The notes beneath the pieces are model-generated. The model was given only the letters and a program-made list of their open reading frames with translations, made no database searches and was not told the DNA's origin. From Bugula neritina (lineage: Eukaryota > Bryozoa > Gymnolaemata > Cheilostomatida > Bugulidae), in contig OZ037768.1 in assembly GCA_964035545.1 (NCBI GenBank), forward strand, positions 4,641,241 through 4,705,240: a stretch of 64,000 bases of DNA, given 5' to 3'. Every line of letters begins with the position of its first letter. Position 1 is the stretch's first letter. Below are positions 1-13,400 of the stretch, one piece after another. A program made the position numbers and the translations under genes.

Positions 1-2
1 CT

Positions 3-3000
3 GTTCTAGATAATAGCACCATACAACATTTCCGTGCTGTAAACCCTCAAGAAGCGTTTAAGGATTTTAATATGGACTCCTGCTATTTTATTGGTGAAAT
101 AACAGAGTATGACCAGTCATTTGTGTCCTTAGATTTATGCAACGGTGTCAGGGGACAGCTTGAATTTTCTAATTTTCGAGCTACTCTCGACGTCATAGAA
201 ACCCAAAATTCATCAATACAAATATTTCTAAAATATGAAAAACTATTTGAAACTCTTGATAAAAACTTGACTTGTTCTACCAACGCACCAAAAACTGGTA
301 AAATAAGCAGAGTAAAGAGACAAACAATAGTAAGTGAACAACTATGGAATTCTAAATACATTGTACTCTTCGTAGTTTGTGATCACAGCATGTATCTCCA
401 ATATGAATCTTCACCTAAAAAGTGTCTCAAAAGAGTTATGGAAATCATCACATATAGTAATTATTACTTCAGTCAGTTTAACTTATTCATATCACTAACT
501 AGCATGGAAATATGGAGCACCAGAGACAGAATACCTTACAACACAGTTAATAATGTTGTAGGAAGTCGAATTATCAACAGTTCGTCGCTTGCCAGTGAGT
601 TCAACTCTTACCGATACAAAAACAAATGGATGCATCGGGGTGATGCGGCACTGCTTATAACAGGAAGAGAACTGGACCACTCAGTGAAAGCTGAAGTAGA
701 TGGTATCTGCTCTTTAGCTGGTGGAGGTATTGTAATCAGTGACAATCTCGCATGGACCAGACACTCTGCTACTCTTCTAGCTCATGGAATCGCACACCTC
801 CTTGGTGTAGGCCATGTATCCGATGATGCTGACTGTCGCTGCCCAGCTTCAACATCTTGTATAATGCAGGAACAGATTGGTAAGTTTTACTACAAATATA
901 TTTTTGATGTTAGACATGCATTTGAGAGCAGAATGTCTCGAAAATCAAGTAATTACAAGGTACAATTTTAGGTGAAAATGGCACAGTAATAGCGGCACAG
1001 GTAAAACTGGCACAAATTGAAGAGTAGGTAAAATTGATGTTAAATTTACCCAAAACCAAGCCCCACAAAAAGCTCAAACCCCAATATTGAAGATGTGCCA
1101 TTTTACCTATAACTTTCCCAGTTGTGCCATTTTTATCTGTACCATTTTTAGCTGTGCCACTTTTACCTGTGCCATTTTGTCAAAAAGTCACAATATCAAT
1201 AGTATTGAGATGTTTTAGAAAGTGTACTTGCTCAGTCTTATATTTAGTAACCACAAGTATTATACTGTGGTTCTTAGGTTCTCAAAGTGAGCAAAAGAGT
1301 TGGTCAGATTGCACAAAAAGACAACTGAGAGAAAATTTGCATCTTGATGGGTTTGCCCCCTGCCTGAAAAATGAACCACCAGAAATAAATTACGCAGTGG
1401 AGTATGACAGCAGATGTGGAGACTTTGTACTGAACCCTGGTGAACACTCTTTACTATAAATTATGGAAAACAATAACCTGCATGATACATCAGGTCTACA
1501 CACGACAAATACAATGTGAATCTTTCAAGAATAAACTCTGCTAGCTATAATTGGATATATCTAAGATATTATTTTCCTTTCTTTTTGTTTAGAAATTATA
1601 TTACAATTGAGAAATAAACTGTTTGTAGGGGAGGAGTGTGATTGTGGGCCAGCAGGTTTATGCGACAACACTTGTTGTGATCCACAGACGTGCAAACTTA
1701 AAAGTAATGCAGCTTGTGCGACAGGTAACTGCATTTCAATTTATACATGCTGAATGGTTTTTATGACGTACAGTTATCATTGTCATAAAATAGGACACAG
1801 GGTCTTGTTTTGGGAACATGCAAATCACACCCTGCTCTGTGTGGATATTGGTTTATCAATTTTTAGTATAAGTCAGTTAGAAGAAAAAATTAGTGACTAT
1901 AAACAAACAAGAAACGTTGTACCTGTACCTCAAAACACATGCAGCCATGTAGCAAAAATCAGAAAATTATTTTACTACAAAAACAGTTGGTAATTTTATT
2001 TTAGGACCATGTTGTGACAAAGGGACATGTAGTATTAAATCATCAAGCGCTATTTGTCGGCCTACAAATGGAGAAACTTGTGACTTACAGGAAACGTGTG
2101 ATGGAGAATCGGAGTGGTGCGGGGAAGACAAACATAGACCAGACGGGACTCCCTGTTTCAACAAAGAAGACTCTCACTGCTATGGAGGTCAATGCAAGTC
2201 ACGGACCTCTCAGTGCCAGCTTATTTATGGTGAAGACTTTGTAAATGCTGAACCAAGTTGCTACGAGGCACATAATTGGAGAGGTGATCGCACATACAAC
2301 ATTGCAATTTTATTTCAAAAACTAGGTAGGTGCAGTAATTGAAAAATTTAGAGAAGATTAAAAGTTTAGCAAGAGAAGTTATGCCCCCACAAGACTTTCA
2401 ACCCGTGCCCAATTGACTAAAATTTCACAATGAAATTAAAGAACTTAGGTTATATCAAGTTCTCCAATACTGCTCCTAAGTGCAATTTTATTCAAACAGA
2501 CTGACTGTAAACTATTGAATGTGCACCAAAACAGCATATATAGTAATTAATATTAGCTAGTAAACTTGTAGGAGATACAAGTGGAAACTGTGGATGGACA
2601 TCAGTTGGCGAATACTCTGCCTGTTACCGAAAAAAAGATGCTTTGTGCGGATTGTTGCATTGCAGCAAAAGAGATGGTGTCAGTACAGATGCTGTTCCTG
2701 TAATCAGAGGATTTATTTTATCAAACACGACCTCTAACAGCGCCTACGATAACTATTGCAGCCAAGTCATATTTGACGTTGGTAATTCTCTATTTAGAAG
2801 TATCTTTAAAATAGTCTTTAAACAGTTTTGACTTTGAATTTTAATTTGAGCGACAAACAACACATAAGAGTAAATTGCTACTATAACTCATGAATCTCAG
2901 TATTATCACCATTGTGAGCGGATCACACAGTGGTTTAGAGCATGTTCTTCTTGTTATAAGGAATTAATTCACCCCCAAATACGCCTGTCAGATGTAGCTC

Positions 3001-3638
3001 TGTAAAAGTTTCATTATCGGTTAGGCATTTAAGTTTGTATCTTTTTCACCAAGTTGAAAGATGAATACTCAGATGGTTTATTGCAATTTCAGGTAGTGAC
3101 AGCGATGACAATGGCTATGTGCCAAATGGTGCTGCCTGTGGTGAAGCTAGAATGTGTGTAAATTACAGATGTATCAATGTTGACCCACTCCCTGCCATAC
3201 CTACAAACCCTGAAACTTGTGAGCACACAAACGTGATTGATATAACGAATCTAATAGTTTTTCCAGTTGCAGCAGTTCACATCATGATATTTTTGGTAAG
3301 CAGATGAAGTATAATAGTTACCATCTCAAAACAAGAGAAATAAGAGCATGTTACATAATAGTAGCATAATAGCATCATGGATAATGGAGGTATACTGTAG
3401 TTTGCAATATATGAAGTTTAATAATTCACAACTAAATTAATTTAGTTTATTTTTTAAGAATAAACAAAATTTCATGATAGTTAATGTAACTGTTATAGCT
3501 ACAATGTGTTTTATATACAGCATTGCCTGGACCTATGATAATATTATGGTAATATTGTGTTGTTAGGTGATGTTACTAAAGCTCTGCTACAAGACAGAAA
3601 ACCTGCCAGCTAACATCTCCACAATACAAACTAACTAA
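3..3638 (+). CDS. ADAM-family membrane metalloprotease-like protein, catalytically dead (5' partial)
   Basis: Seven exons, open at the left edge: 3-879, 1278-1439, 1629-1724, 2005-2325, 2572-2781, 3093-3295, 3567-3638. Most junctions are phase 1 and the joined frame gives 646 residues to TAA. Order: ADAM prodomain (CYFIGE near 81), furin-like site SRVKR (codons about 306-320), reprolysin domain, disintegrin domain with many Cys ([24 protein letters not shown]), Cys-rich domain, a hydrophobic membrane segment in exons 6-7, and a short tail ending at 3638. The zinc motif at 783-815 reads [11 protein letters not shown]: the three His and the Gly remain, but the catalytic Glu is Gly (codon GGA, 786-788). 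CIM after it fits the Met-turn. ADAMs shed or bind cell-surface proteins; this one should act by adhesion or binding rather than proteolysis (inference). Signal peptide and first prodomain part lie outside the window. A poly(A) signal AATAAA lies at 3671-3676. Confidence 0.88.
994..1173. repeat. Inverted repeat in ADAM intron 1
   Basis: A 21-bp arm at 994-1014 is matched in inverted orientation at 1153-1173 with one mismatch. The motif GTGCCATTTTTA/TGCCATTTTACC recurs several times between 1094 and 1180, and its complement at 975-1014. The whole 972-1185 segment can fold back. No coding potential is evident. Confidence 0.6.
2327..2478. mobile_element. MITE-like element, copy 1 (ADAM intron 4)
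   Basis: About 152 bp with imperfect terminal inverted repeats: the left end TAGGTGCAGTAATTGAAAAA matches the inverse of the right end, ...TCTCCAATACTGCTCCTA. The interior shares words with copies at 9910-10040 and 36498-36637 (for example AAAGAACTTAGGTTAT against AAAGAGCTTAGGCTAT). No ORF, so it would be non-autonomous. It begins at the exon 4 donor and is flanked by a near-identical direct repeat, TGCAATTTTATT(T)CAAA, at 2303-2319 and 2481-2496; the left copy is coding. Confidence 0.55.
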
Positions 3639-4457
3639 ACAAGCATTGTATGAATTTAATATGCAAATATAATAAATTAAATATCTTCAATAAAATTTTG
3701 TTGCAAATATTTATAATTTGACAGTCATACGAGGAACGGAACTTTTTAACTGACCTAGCAAAAGGTAAAACTGGTTACTGTATACACAGTTCCCCATATC
3801 AAGCCCTAGTGTAATTGACAGAGGCAATAACTCTCAAATAATATATTATGCTACAAACTTGTTATAACAGGAGCTGCTGGAAAGCTCAGCCAATCAAAAT
3901 ACACGCGTCATCAGATAAATACTACAAATCAATTTACATTCTTCAGAAATTATGACTCAGATCCCTGTATGACTTACATACAAGTTGAAGCAAGTTTGCA
4001 ATGCTTCGGTGTTGCCGTATTTGCCCAACCTGGAGTTCACACAATATACATACACGCACGCACACACATACGCGTGAGCTACTGCATCTATAGAAGCAAG
4101 CATAATGTGAAGACAAGAAACTGATATTTTCCTCATAAGAATTTCAATATTATTATTGCATTCTACTATAGAAAATTGTTTGACATTCCATCAGAAAGAA
4201 GACAAAATTACGACAGCCTTTGACAATATAAAATGCTGGGACAAAAAAATTTCCAACACATAAAATCATCGGTTCAAAAAAATAATAAAATATATTAAAA
4301 TTTACTGTCTGGACGATCATAATACATTCGAGTAGCTATTTAACTAAATACTATTGCTGAGAAAGGCAGCGCAAACATTTAAAAATACTGAAGATAATCT
4401 ATACATTAGTGAAAGCGATGCCGGATGTGTGGTACCACAAAGCATGGCTATGATTGG
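3639..4457. other. Convergent intergenic gap between ADAM and OXR1
   Basis: AT-rich sequence between two stop codons. It holds the ADAM poly(A) signals (AATAAA at 3671-3676 and another near 3692) and a short CA-rich stretch near 4046-4070. I see no gene and no 6-bp periodic tract here. Confidence 0.6.
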
Positions 4458-7400
4458 CTAGCACTCATCATGAAAGCACCACACCTCCAGCTGCTTGATA
4501 TGAAAGTCTTCAGGTCCACCAGTTAATGGATCATTTGCATACGTCTGACAGTTCTGTGTTCTACCAATATAGATATCTCCATCTATCCATAACCCATGTG
4601 ATCCCCTGCAAGATAAGGGGTGCACCTTATAATATGAATAATGTCCCAGTAGCTCATTTTATGATATAGATAATTTACAGTGTATGAAGGTTTGTAGTAA
4701 ATTTCATTCAGTCAGTAAGAGCACTGGTTTGGAAGCATGTAAATGGAATAAACATAAAACAGATGATACTTTTATGAAATAAGTTATTAGGAGTTGCTTC
4801 ACTTTTTCCAAAACTTTTAGCTGTAAGCTTTCTTATTGGATAATGTCGTAGCTTTAAAATAACTAAATGGAAGATGGAAAAACTATTTTTAATAATGATA
4901 CAATATAAATAATAAATGAACGGCTTAAAAAACCACACAAGTATCAAGGGGAAGCACAATTAACTGGACATAGCCTTTTATTAACTAATGATTACGTAAT
5001 GCAATTACAAATTATAAAATTTCTCCAGCTACTTGTTTAATTAAATTAAAAGATTTCATTTGTAGCTACATGTCTTTAAAATATGGGCAAATCCAAATAA
5101 CTTTTTAGGAATGAAAATTAATGGAAGTTATGTATCATCCACTTTACTGCTTCCCATATAAAGTCAGAGAAGTCCAAACACAATCAATTTTTTATCTTTA
5201 GTTCTAATATTACTTAGGCACTGATATGATTTGTGTAGCAGTTGGAAAATTCAGTATAAATTTTAAAGGTTATCTAAAACAAAAGATTTGAAACTCAGAT
5301 TATGGCTAAGCATGAAATCAATTAAAAGAGATATTATGTATATATAATATATATATATATATATACAAAATATAAAAAACAGTTGATGTTTGAAGTAACA
5401 AAACACTCACTCTCCACAGCCAATAGAAAGACTTGTCTGGTCTCCCTTGTTAAAGAAGCTATTGGATCCACTCCACGGATATGTCTTAAAATCATTAACA
5501 AATGTGAAGAGGAAAGATTCACCAGTTCCGTAAAAAGATTCAGATGTATGGAAGGCACATGATGAAAGAGCTCCAAACACCTATAATATAACAACGTTAT
5601 ATATATCCATAAGTTATGAGTATCATCGCTATCAGTTAGAATAGCCATAAAGAATACACAATAGAAAGACCCCAATTAAACTTCAACTAGAATATGATTA
5701 CATGCAGCCCAATCTTTATATAATATTTACAGAATTACTGGAATGTAATAGTGAGTAGTATTACTATTGCACTATGAGTACTACTATTATACTGTGAGTA
5801 GTACTATGTACTGTGAGTAGTACTATGTACTGTGAGTAGTACTACTATTATACTGCGAGTACTACTATGTACTGTGAGTAGTACTATGTACTGTGAGTAG
5901 TACTATGTACTGTGAGTACTACTATTCTACTGTGAGTAGTACTATATACTGTGAGTACTACTATGTACTGTGAGTAGTACTATGTACTGTGAGTACTACT
6001 ATGTACTGTGAGTAGTACTTTGTACTGCGAGTAGTACTATGTACTGTGAGTAGTACTATGTACTGTGAGTAGTACTACTATTATACTGCGAGTAGTACTA
6101 TGTACTGTGAGTAGTACTATGTACTGTGAGTACTACTATGTACTGTGAGTAGTACTATGTACTGTGAGTAGTACTATGTGCTGTGAGTAGTACTATGTAC
6201 TGTGAGTAGTACTATGTACTGTGAGTAGTACTACGTGCTGTGAGTAGTACTATGTACTGTGAGTAGTACTATGTACTGTGAGTACTACTATGTACTGTGA
6301 GTAGTACTACTATTCTACTGCGAGTAGTACTATGTACTGCGAGTAGTACTATGTACTGTGAGTAGTACTATGTACTGTGAGTACTACTATGTACTGTGAG
6401 TAGTACTATGTACTGTGAGTAGTACTATGTACTGTGAGTACTACTATGTACTATGAGTAGTACTATGTACTGTGAGTAGTACTCTCTTACCTGATTCTCT
6501 GTAGTGTGAATCACGAGTAGAACTGGCGAATCAACATCTTGAAGATTTCTGTACAGCTGACTGAGACTGAATCCATGCTGCTCTGAACAGAAGGCCATAG
6601 CCCAGGGATAGCCTTCAACTCTGGCAGGTAAACACCGGGCCAACTACAAGATTAGAGCAACACATATAATAGTATAATATACCATATCATATGTTATATA
6701 TTATGGTATACGAGATAGAACACACTACACTTTATACAGCATAAGTACGAGTAGTAATAAACTACAGCAACGGCAGATGTTACAGTATACAGAACATACA
6801 CTACAGTATCCAAAACATACACTACAGTATACAGAACATACACTACAGTATACAGAACATATACTACCGTATGCAGAACATACAAACTCACTTTCCTAAT
6901 GTGAGTCTCAGTGAAGATACGCGACTCATCAAGTAGCTCAGGAAGAGGCATATATCTCTCAATGTCTTCTAACGTGCGTCTTCTCCTAACTTCTTCCAGA
7001 CTGACAATCTATACACAGATACACAATGTAGACTTGAAACATGATACTAGATAACAGTTTAAATTATCAATTTGATATGGATGTTTGTAAAAACATTAAT
7101 TATTAGTTTATATTATCTCACTCTACTTATGGCAACAAATCATACCTCCCAATCTAAAGAAACCTGTCGTCCCATTTTATGGCGAATAACTTTAGAGCCA
7201 GGAGAAGGCTTTGGACTGCTTGGGACATCTTTACTAAAGTAATTTTCAGTTATGGCAATGAATCCTTTCTCTACAGTAGATGCGTCTTCATTGTCATATA
7301 CTTCAGATTTCCAGTGGATGAAGAATGCATATAGTTTGTCAACTCTGCAAGTGAATCTCGATTCATTGATGTGAGTCATACATTTATGACATATGTGTCC

Positions 7401-10400
7401 TACATGTATGACACATATGTCATAAATGACTTTTACAAGAATGACTCATGTGGCATATATGTCAACTCTGCATGACATGTGTCATACATGCATGTCACGT
7501 ATGTATGACACTTGTATGACATGTGTCATGCAAAATTTAGCCAACTTAAAGAATCAGATAACTCCAACTCAGACAAATACACACACACACACACACACAC
7601 TTACTTGTCTCTTGGCACCGAGAACCAATATTCTGGTCGTATTTTTCTGTGATATGTTTCTGGAGAACTGGAAGAGACAGTCCCCTTGCTAATAGACTGA
7701 CCAACCCGTAAACATAAGAATAGACAGGATTCTTTAGTATATGAGTGAGCTTTTCCTGTCACTGACCCCTCAGATACTAAGTCTATAAACGAAAAGAGCA
7801 TGGAATGGATACAAAATTGATCGGTAAACGAATCAGGATATCAGTTGGCAACTTATTCTGCTGTCAAAATAGCCAAAGCCAAAAACATCCCACATGTACA
7901 TCTATTAATATAATATTCTAATTATGGTAACGCAGTTGGCATAATATGCAGTTTGTTGATACAATTATATTAAAATATAGCAGAAAGATTCGAAGATTAA
8001 CATCAGAAGTTGCAGAACATAGAGATAGAGAGGCAGACAACAGAAAGCCTGAAAACTTGGGCAAATAATTCTGATAGCTAGTCCTAGCAGACACTACGCA
8101 TTCTTACCTGCTGGTTATTCGAGAAGACAATCAAATTTCAACACAGTTCTACTGCTTTAATTATTTTTAAAAAAGCATAGATGTTATTGAATGAGCACAC
8201 ACCCCACCCCCTCTGGTATATTACAAACAGTAAAAATGGTGGCGAACGACAAATAGTATAAAAGGTAAAGTAGGTGTTAGCAGCAGTTGAGTTTAGGGGC
8301 ATGCACAGCAGCATCTGGTGGCACCAGAAATCTTTGCACTAACCATTCAGTGGTTCAAACAACTTAGGCCTATCTTCCAGCGTCACAGCTCCATGCAGCT
8401 GCACAAGAGGAGCCACAAACCTATCATCACCTTTTTTATGTCGCTTTTTCTTTTGGCGCTGAGCTTTACGAGTTTGACTGCTATGGGTGGTGGGCCGCTC
8501 AATACTGACATAGAATGAAGAATTTCCGACTGTCTTGGAACACGACAAGTCACGATCAACAAATAAGAACTCACATGATGACGGGTCATCCACAACACTG
8601 TGCTCACCTGACGTCACAGCACTATCTGATTGGTCGCAGCCCTCAACGCCATCTGATTGGTGGACCGACAGCGTCATATCTTCTGATTGGCTACTGGGAG
8701 CAGCGTCGTGTATCATGGAGCTACTATGGTGAGATGTAGTACTTGTAGCTGCCTCAAAGTGACTATCAGACAGTGTGAGAGGCTCATTATCATGCCCACT
8801 GGTTTCATCCACAGATGCCGAGCTGACAGTACTCTCTGAATGCTGGTGCACAACGTGTTTAGATTCATCAACATCATTTAGATTAGAAGTCAAAGGGCCA
8901 CTTGCATCTGATTGGTCCAATTCGCTAGTCTGAGTATTAGATGGACTGATATTAGAGTCAAGAGGTAAAAAAAGGCTGCTGTCAGCCGGTGCCCCATCAT
9001 GGGGAGATGATTCCAACAAACTGGTTGGGTTAAGTATAAATGAGCTGTTGATAGACAGTGAGGCTGATGACTGGAGAGGTTGAGGAGCAGATTTCTCACA
9101 GTTGGTATCTGTGACAGAGTCTGCTGAGGGAGAGTCTGTTGAAGGAGTGGTTACAGGAGACAAACCGGCTTCTGGACTCTTGGAGTGGTAGACGGGAGGC
9201 TTCTCCACTGTTGGGTCACTCCTGTATGTACAGTGTATGTATGTACATGTACAATGTATGCACGTACAGTGTATGTATGTACATGTACAATGTATGTACG
9301 TACAGTGTATGTATGTACATGTACAATGTAGGTATGTGTGTACAGCGTAGAGGTAAAATATTGGTCATAACATATGCTAGTCAACAATACTAAGGAATTA
9401 TTCCACTGGGCACTTAGCAGCAACTGTTATGCAGTTAAAAATTATACAGAAATCATTCACACAAAACAAGTCAACTACAAAATCATAATCAATAACAGCT
9501 AGGAGCTGCAGACTTGCAATGAAGGAGGTGAAATTCTCAACAGTTATTCAAGGAACTACAGTAAAACAGTAGAGCTTTTAGATACCAGTCACTACAAACT
9601 CTATCCAAACACATTAAATTCAATCTAGTTGAATTTAGCCTGTGAATTTTCACGTGACTTACTTTCTTTTATTAAGGCACTCCATGGCACCGATGTCGTG
9701 ATAGATGGCTGCAGACATGATAGTGTCCATGCTGGCTATCATTCCAAACTCTTCCGCACCTTTCGAGATGACTACAGGGGCGGAGACATTCGGGTCAAAC
9801 ATGACAGCGTTTGGAGTGACGAGCAGCACGCCTTCCACTGGGCCCTGGCAGCACAACATATCAACAGTCAGGCATACAGCAAGACAGTAATCAACAAGCA
9901 GCCGCATGTGAGGCATGTGCAGTAATAGAGAAATTGAAAAAAAGCTTTCGTTCTAGATTAGAACCCAAAACCAAAATGTAATAATAAAATTAAAGAGCTT
10001 AGGCTATCTCAAATTCTTCACTACTGCTTCTAAATGCCTCGTACATCTGAAAAAATTTAATCAAGTTAAAAAGATGAATTTATGAACCACTGGTGTTGCC
10101 ATTTGAGTTGCTGGTAAAAGACATAACGTTCTCTGAGCAACCAAACAGACTTTGTAGCTGGTGAGTCAGAGTGAGTCAGTGGTAGGCAGTGGTGGGCAGC
10201 AGGCAGTACCAGTATAGCTGAAAGTCTATCACCTCCCAGGCTGGAAAAATACAGCTTTCCAGTCCATGATTGAAAGACGTGTCCAAAATCCAAGTAATTA
10301 AACTCACAAGGACATGTTAAACAAGCTGAGCTCACATATATTGTTATAGCATAAACTGACGTCTTAGATGAGAAATGCTGAGTACATATGTACTACAAAT

Positions 10401-13400
10401 ATGTAATATCTTATAATGGTGACAAATTGTATATAAACAAGATATTTAAATACTGGTGAGTGAACTGTGAGTTATCAAAGTCATAGAGAAATAGTCTTTG
10501 CAGGTAAATAAACAGTACTTTATACAAAAACTTCTACTCCAAAGACGTGGTAATACTCCACTGAGACTGACAATGATTTACATCTGATAAGTTCCATTAA
10601 TTGGTTCTAATCTAATAAGATCAAATAACTAATATTTCATTATCTAATCAATAGATGAAGATTATTTCTTGTTGTCCATCTGAATGAAACATAAAACACT
10701 AACTACACAGTCAACCAACAGCCCCTTACTCTGTCATTGAACTGAGATAAAACCTGGTGCAGGTTACCAGCTAGTTTCTATAGACTATTACTTACATCAT
10801 GTTCCGTTATATAGAAGGATTCTATTTTAATAAACCGCTCAAAGCACTCCTGATCAAGATATGCAGCTTCGTCACTAGTCAATGGACGGGGTGGACCCTC
10901 CAGTTCATCCTCTATGGAGTGACAGGAAGTTTCTGTTCTCAAGATATAGCCCGGGAGAATTTTCTCTTGTTTCTGGGCAACATGAGTCCCACCCGTGTTC
11001 TAAAATAATAGAAGGCATTGAGATATTTATTATAACCTATTCGTATATTACACGCGATGACTGGGAAACCTAAGTTAGATGGTCTATTAGTCTATAAAGA
11101 ATACAGTAGTAGGCGCCGCCCGTTGTATTATATGTTTGTATCATATGCTAAAACTATATTCGGTTATATGCTTATGTTATGTCTGAACTATAATATGTTT
11201 CTATTATATTATATACTTGTGCTAATGCTTATATGATATGATTATATTATATGTATATTCAATGTACATATTTATATGCTACATTAAATGATGAAAGCCA
11301 TGTTACATTGTCTATGTAATTATACTTCATTTGTACTATATTTATATAAATGAACACAATTTATAGCTTCTATAGTCTATAGATAGTGTAGAATCGATGT
11401 GTACTGTATCTATTAGAATATGGTCATAGGCCAATCTTATATCAACCAAAATAACAATCTAATAAGCTGGAGTTGAGAAAGTTGCTGATAAAATAGCTTA
11501 GGGCTAAAAATAGTTCAGCATCAACAACAAATCATCTTATCTACGCAACAAAATAATATAATATTTAAAATGTAGCCTTACTAACTGTCAATATAATATA
11601 ATAGTAATCTGTTTTTGTTATTATGCTAGCAAAACATCATGTGAGTGAATTATTACATAGGATAGTGAACAGAATATGACCAACTATTGCAATAGGACAC
11701 ATTTCCTCTGATAATTCAATTGGGTTCTCTGGATTATAAAATTTATTTGCCGTCTGCAGCTATAGTGTGATGAAATGACAATTCACTAGAGAATAGAGAA
11801 AGAGGGTAATTTTATAGACTCTTAATAACCCAACTTATATTAGCACCAATAAATGTCCAGGGCTCAGCTGTATGTACAGCCAAAGAAAAATCACCTTGTA
11901 AAGTAACTTCATTACATGCAACATGATCAAAACGTGCAGGGAAAATCAATATGGATTGTTTGAAGAGCTGGTCTCATGATACAGGATCTTAGGAAGAATA
12001 AAACCAGCTGCTTTAATCTTTACATATGAACTCCTTTATACAAAGTAACTGTGTGTTTACCAAGGCCCAGGATTACAGATTTTTATACAAATGGATAAAA
12101 AATGTTTGCTGGAGTCGAAAGTGTTTTCGCATATAAAAGTATTAAAAACATTTATATAAACATTTAATCAATACAACTTTTATCAGATTTAATAGACCAT
12201 TATCACGGTTGTTGGCAGCAAATGGTTGTATTTTACAGTATTTACATCTGGTATCAGGACACAAAAACACTGCATCACTTACTACACTGAAAAAATTCAT
12301 AAATATTGCACCGGAACATTGTAACAATTATTTCTCCTAACATGGTTTAAAGTTGAAATGATTTAGTGCCAGCATAACATTAAAGGGAAAAATTGTTTTA
12401 AAAACCAGTTATGAGGGGATCCACCTACAAGCATATTGTGTATGGAGTGAGTCACTTGTAAGTTGTAATCACATGTCTTTATACTTTCAACATTTACAGC
12501 TTAGACAAATCTGTGATCATCAGCTAGCGCCAGCTCATGTGACATGGTATCAACATGGTGGGTGATATGATATCAACATGGTGGGTGATATGATATCAAC
12601 ATGGTGGGTGACATGGTATCAACATGGTGGGTGGTATGATATGATACCAACATGGTGGATGATATTATATTAACATGGAGAGTGATATATGATATCAACA
12701 TGGAGGGTAATATATCAGCATGGTGGGTGATATAACAGCATGGTGGGTGATATAACAGCATGGTGGGTGATATGATATCAACATGGTGAGTGATATGATA
12801 TCAACATGGTGGGTGATATGATATCAACATGGTGGGTGATATGATTTGGTTTGAAAAATCAGTTCTGAAATACCAAATTCTTTCTCACATGTTCAGTGCA
12901 TCTCCATATCAACTATTGCTACTGGTTCAAATGTATTTTTGGCACCAAATAGAAATTGCATAAATGGTGCTTTTAATATAATATATTATCTTTCAAGACT
13001 AATGGCTTGATTGCATTCTATGACCAACCTTTTGATGTATTGTGGGAATGAAAATGCAAATTGAAACAGTTAAATAATTATATAGTCAACAAAAATGATT
13101 ACAAGCTTTCAGTGAACTTATCAATCTCCACCATAATTGTATACTTTACATACAGTCAATCTATGCTTTCAGTTCAGCCCATGGCTATCATTTCTTTAGC
13201 TAAAATATGCAAGCCATTAATTTACTATCAGCAGTTGTTGAAGTCAGTTTTCACCCTTTCGGAAATCATAAGTCTTCTCAGTCTGAAAATGTTACACACG
13301 CCAAAACAGTCAGCTATAACGACAGCACATTTCACATCTCTAAATTCCAATAATCAATAGACTTGCCTGTTTACCATCACCACCAGTGTTGAGGGTGGCG

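Noticed and set aside
783..815. Calling the ADAM an active protease
   Set aside because: The Glu required to activate water is Gly in this sequence.
9139..9423. Overlapping ORFs on both strands with repeated Cys-Met-Tyr or His-Thr-Tyr
   Set aside because: They translate the 36-bp tandem repeat next to OXR1 exon 8.
10066..10335. 89-codon minus ORF in OXR1 intron 6
   Set aside because: Exon 6 joins exon 7 directly in phase and in homology (FIKIESFYITEHD then GPVEGVLLVTPN), so no exon is needed here.
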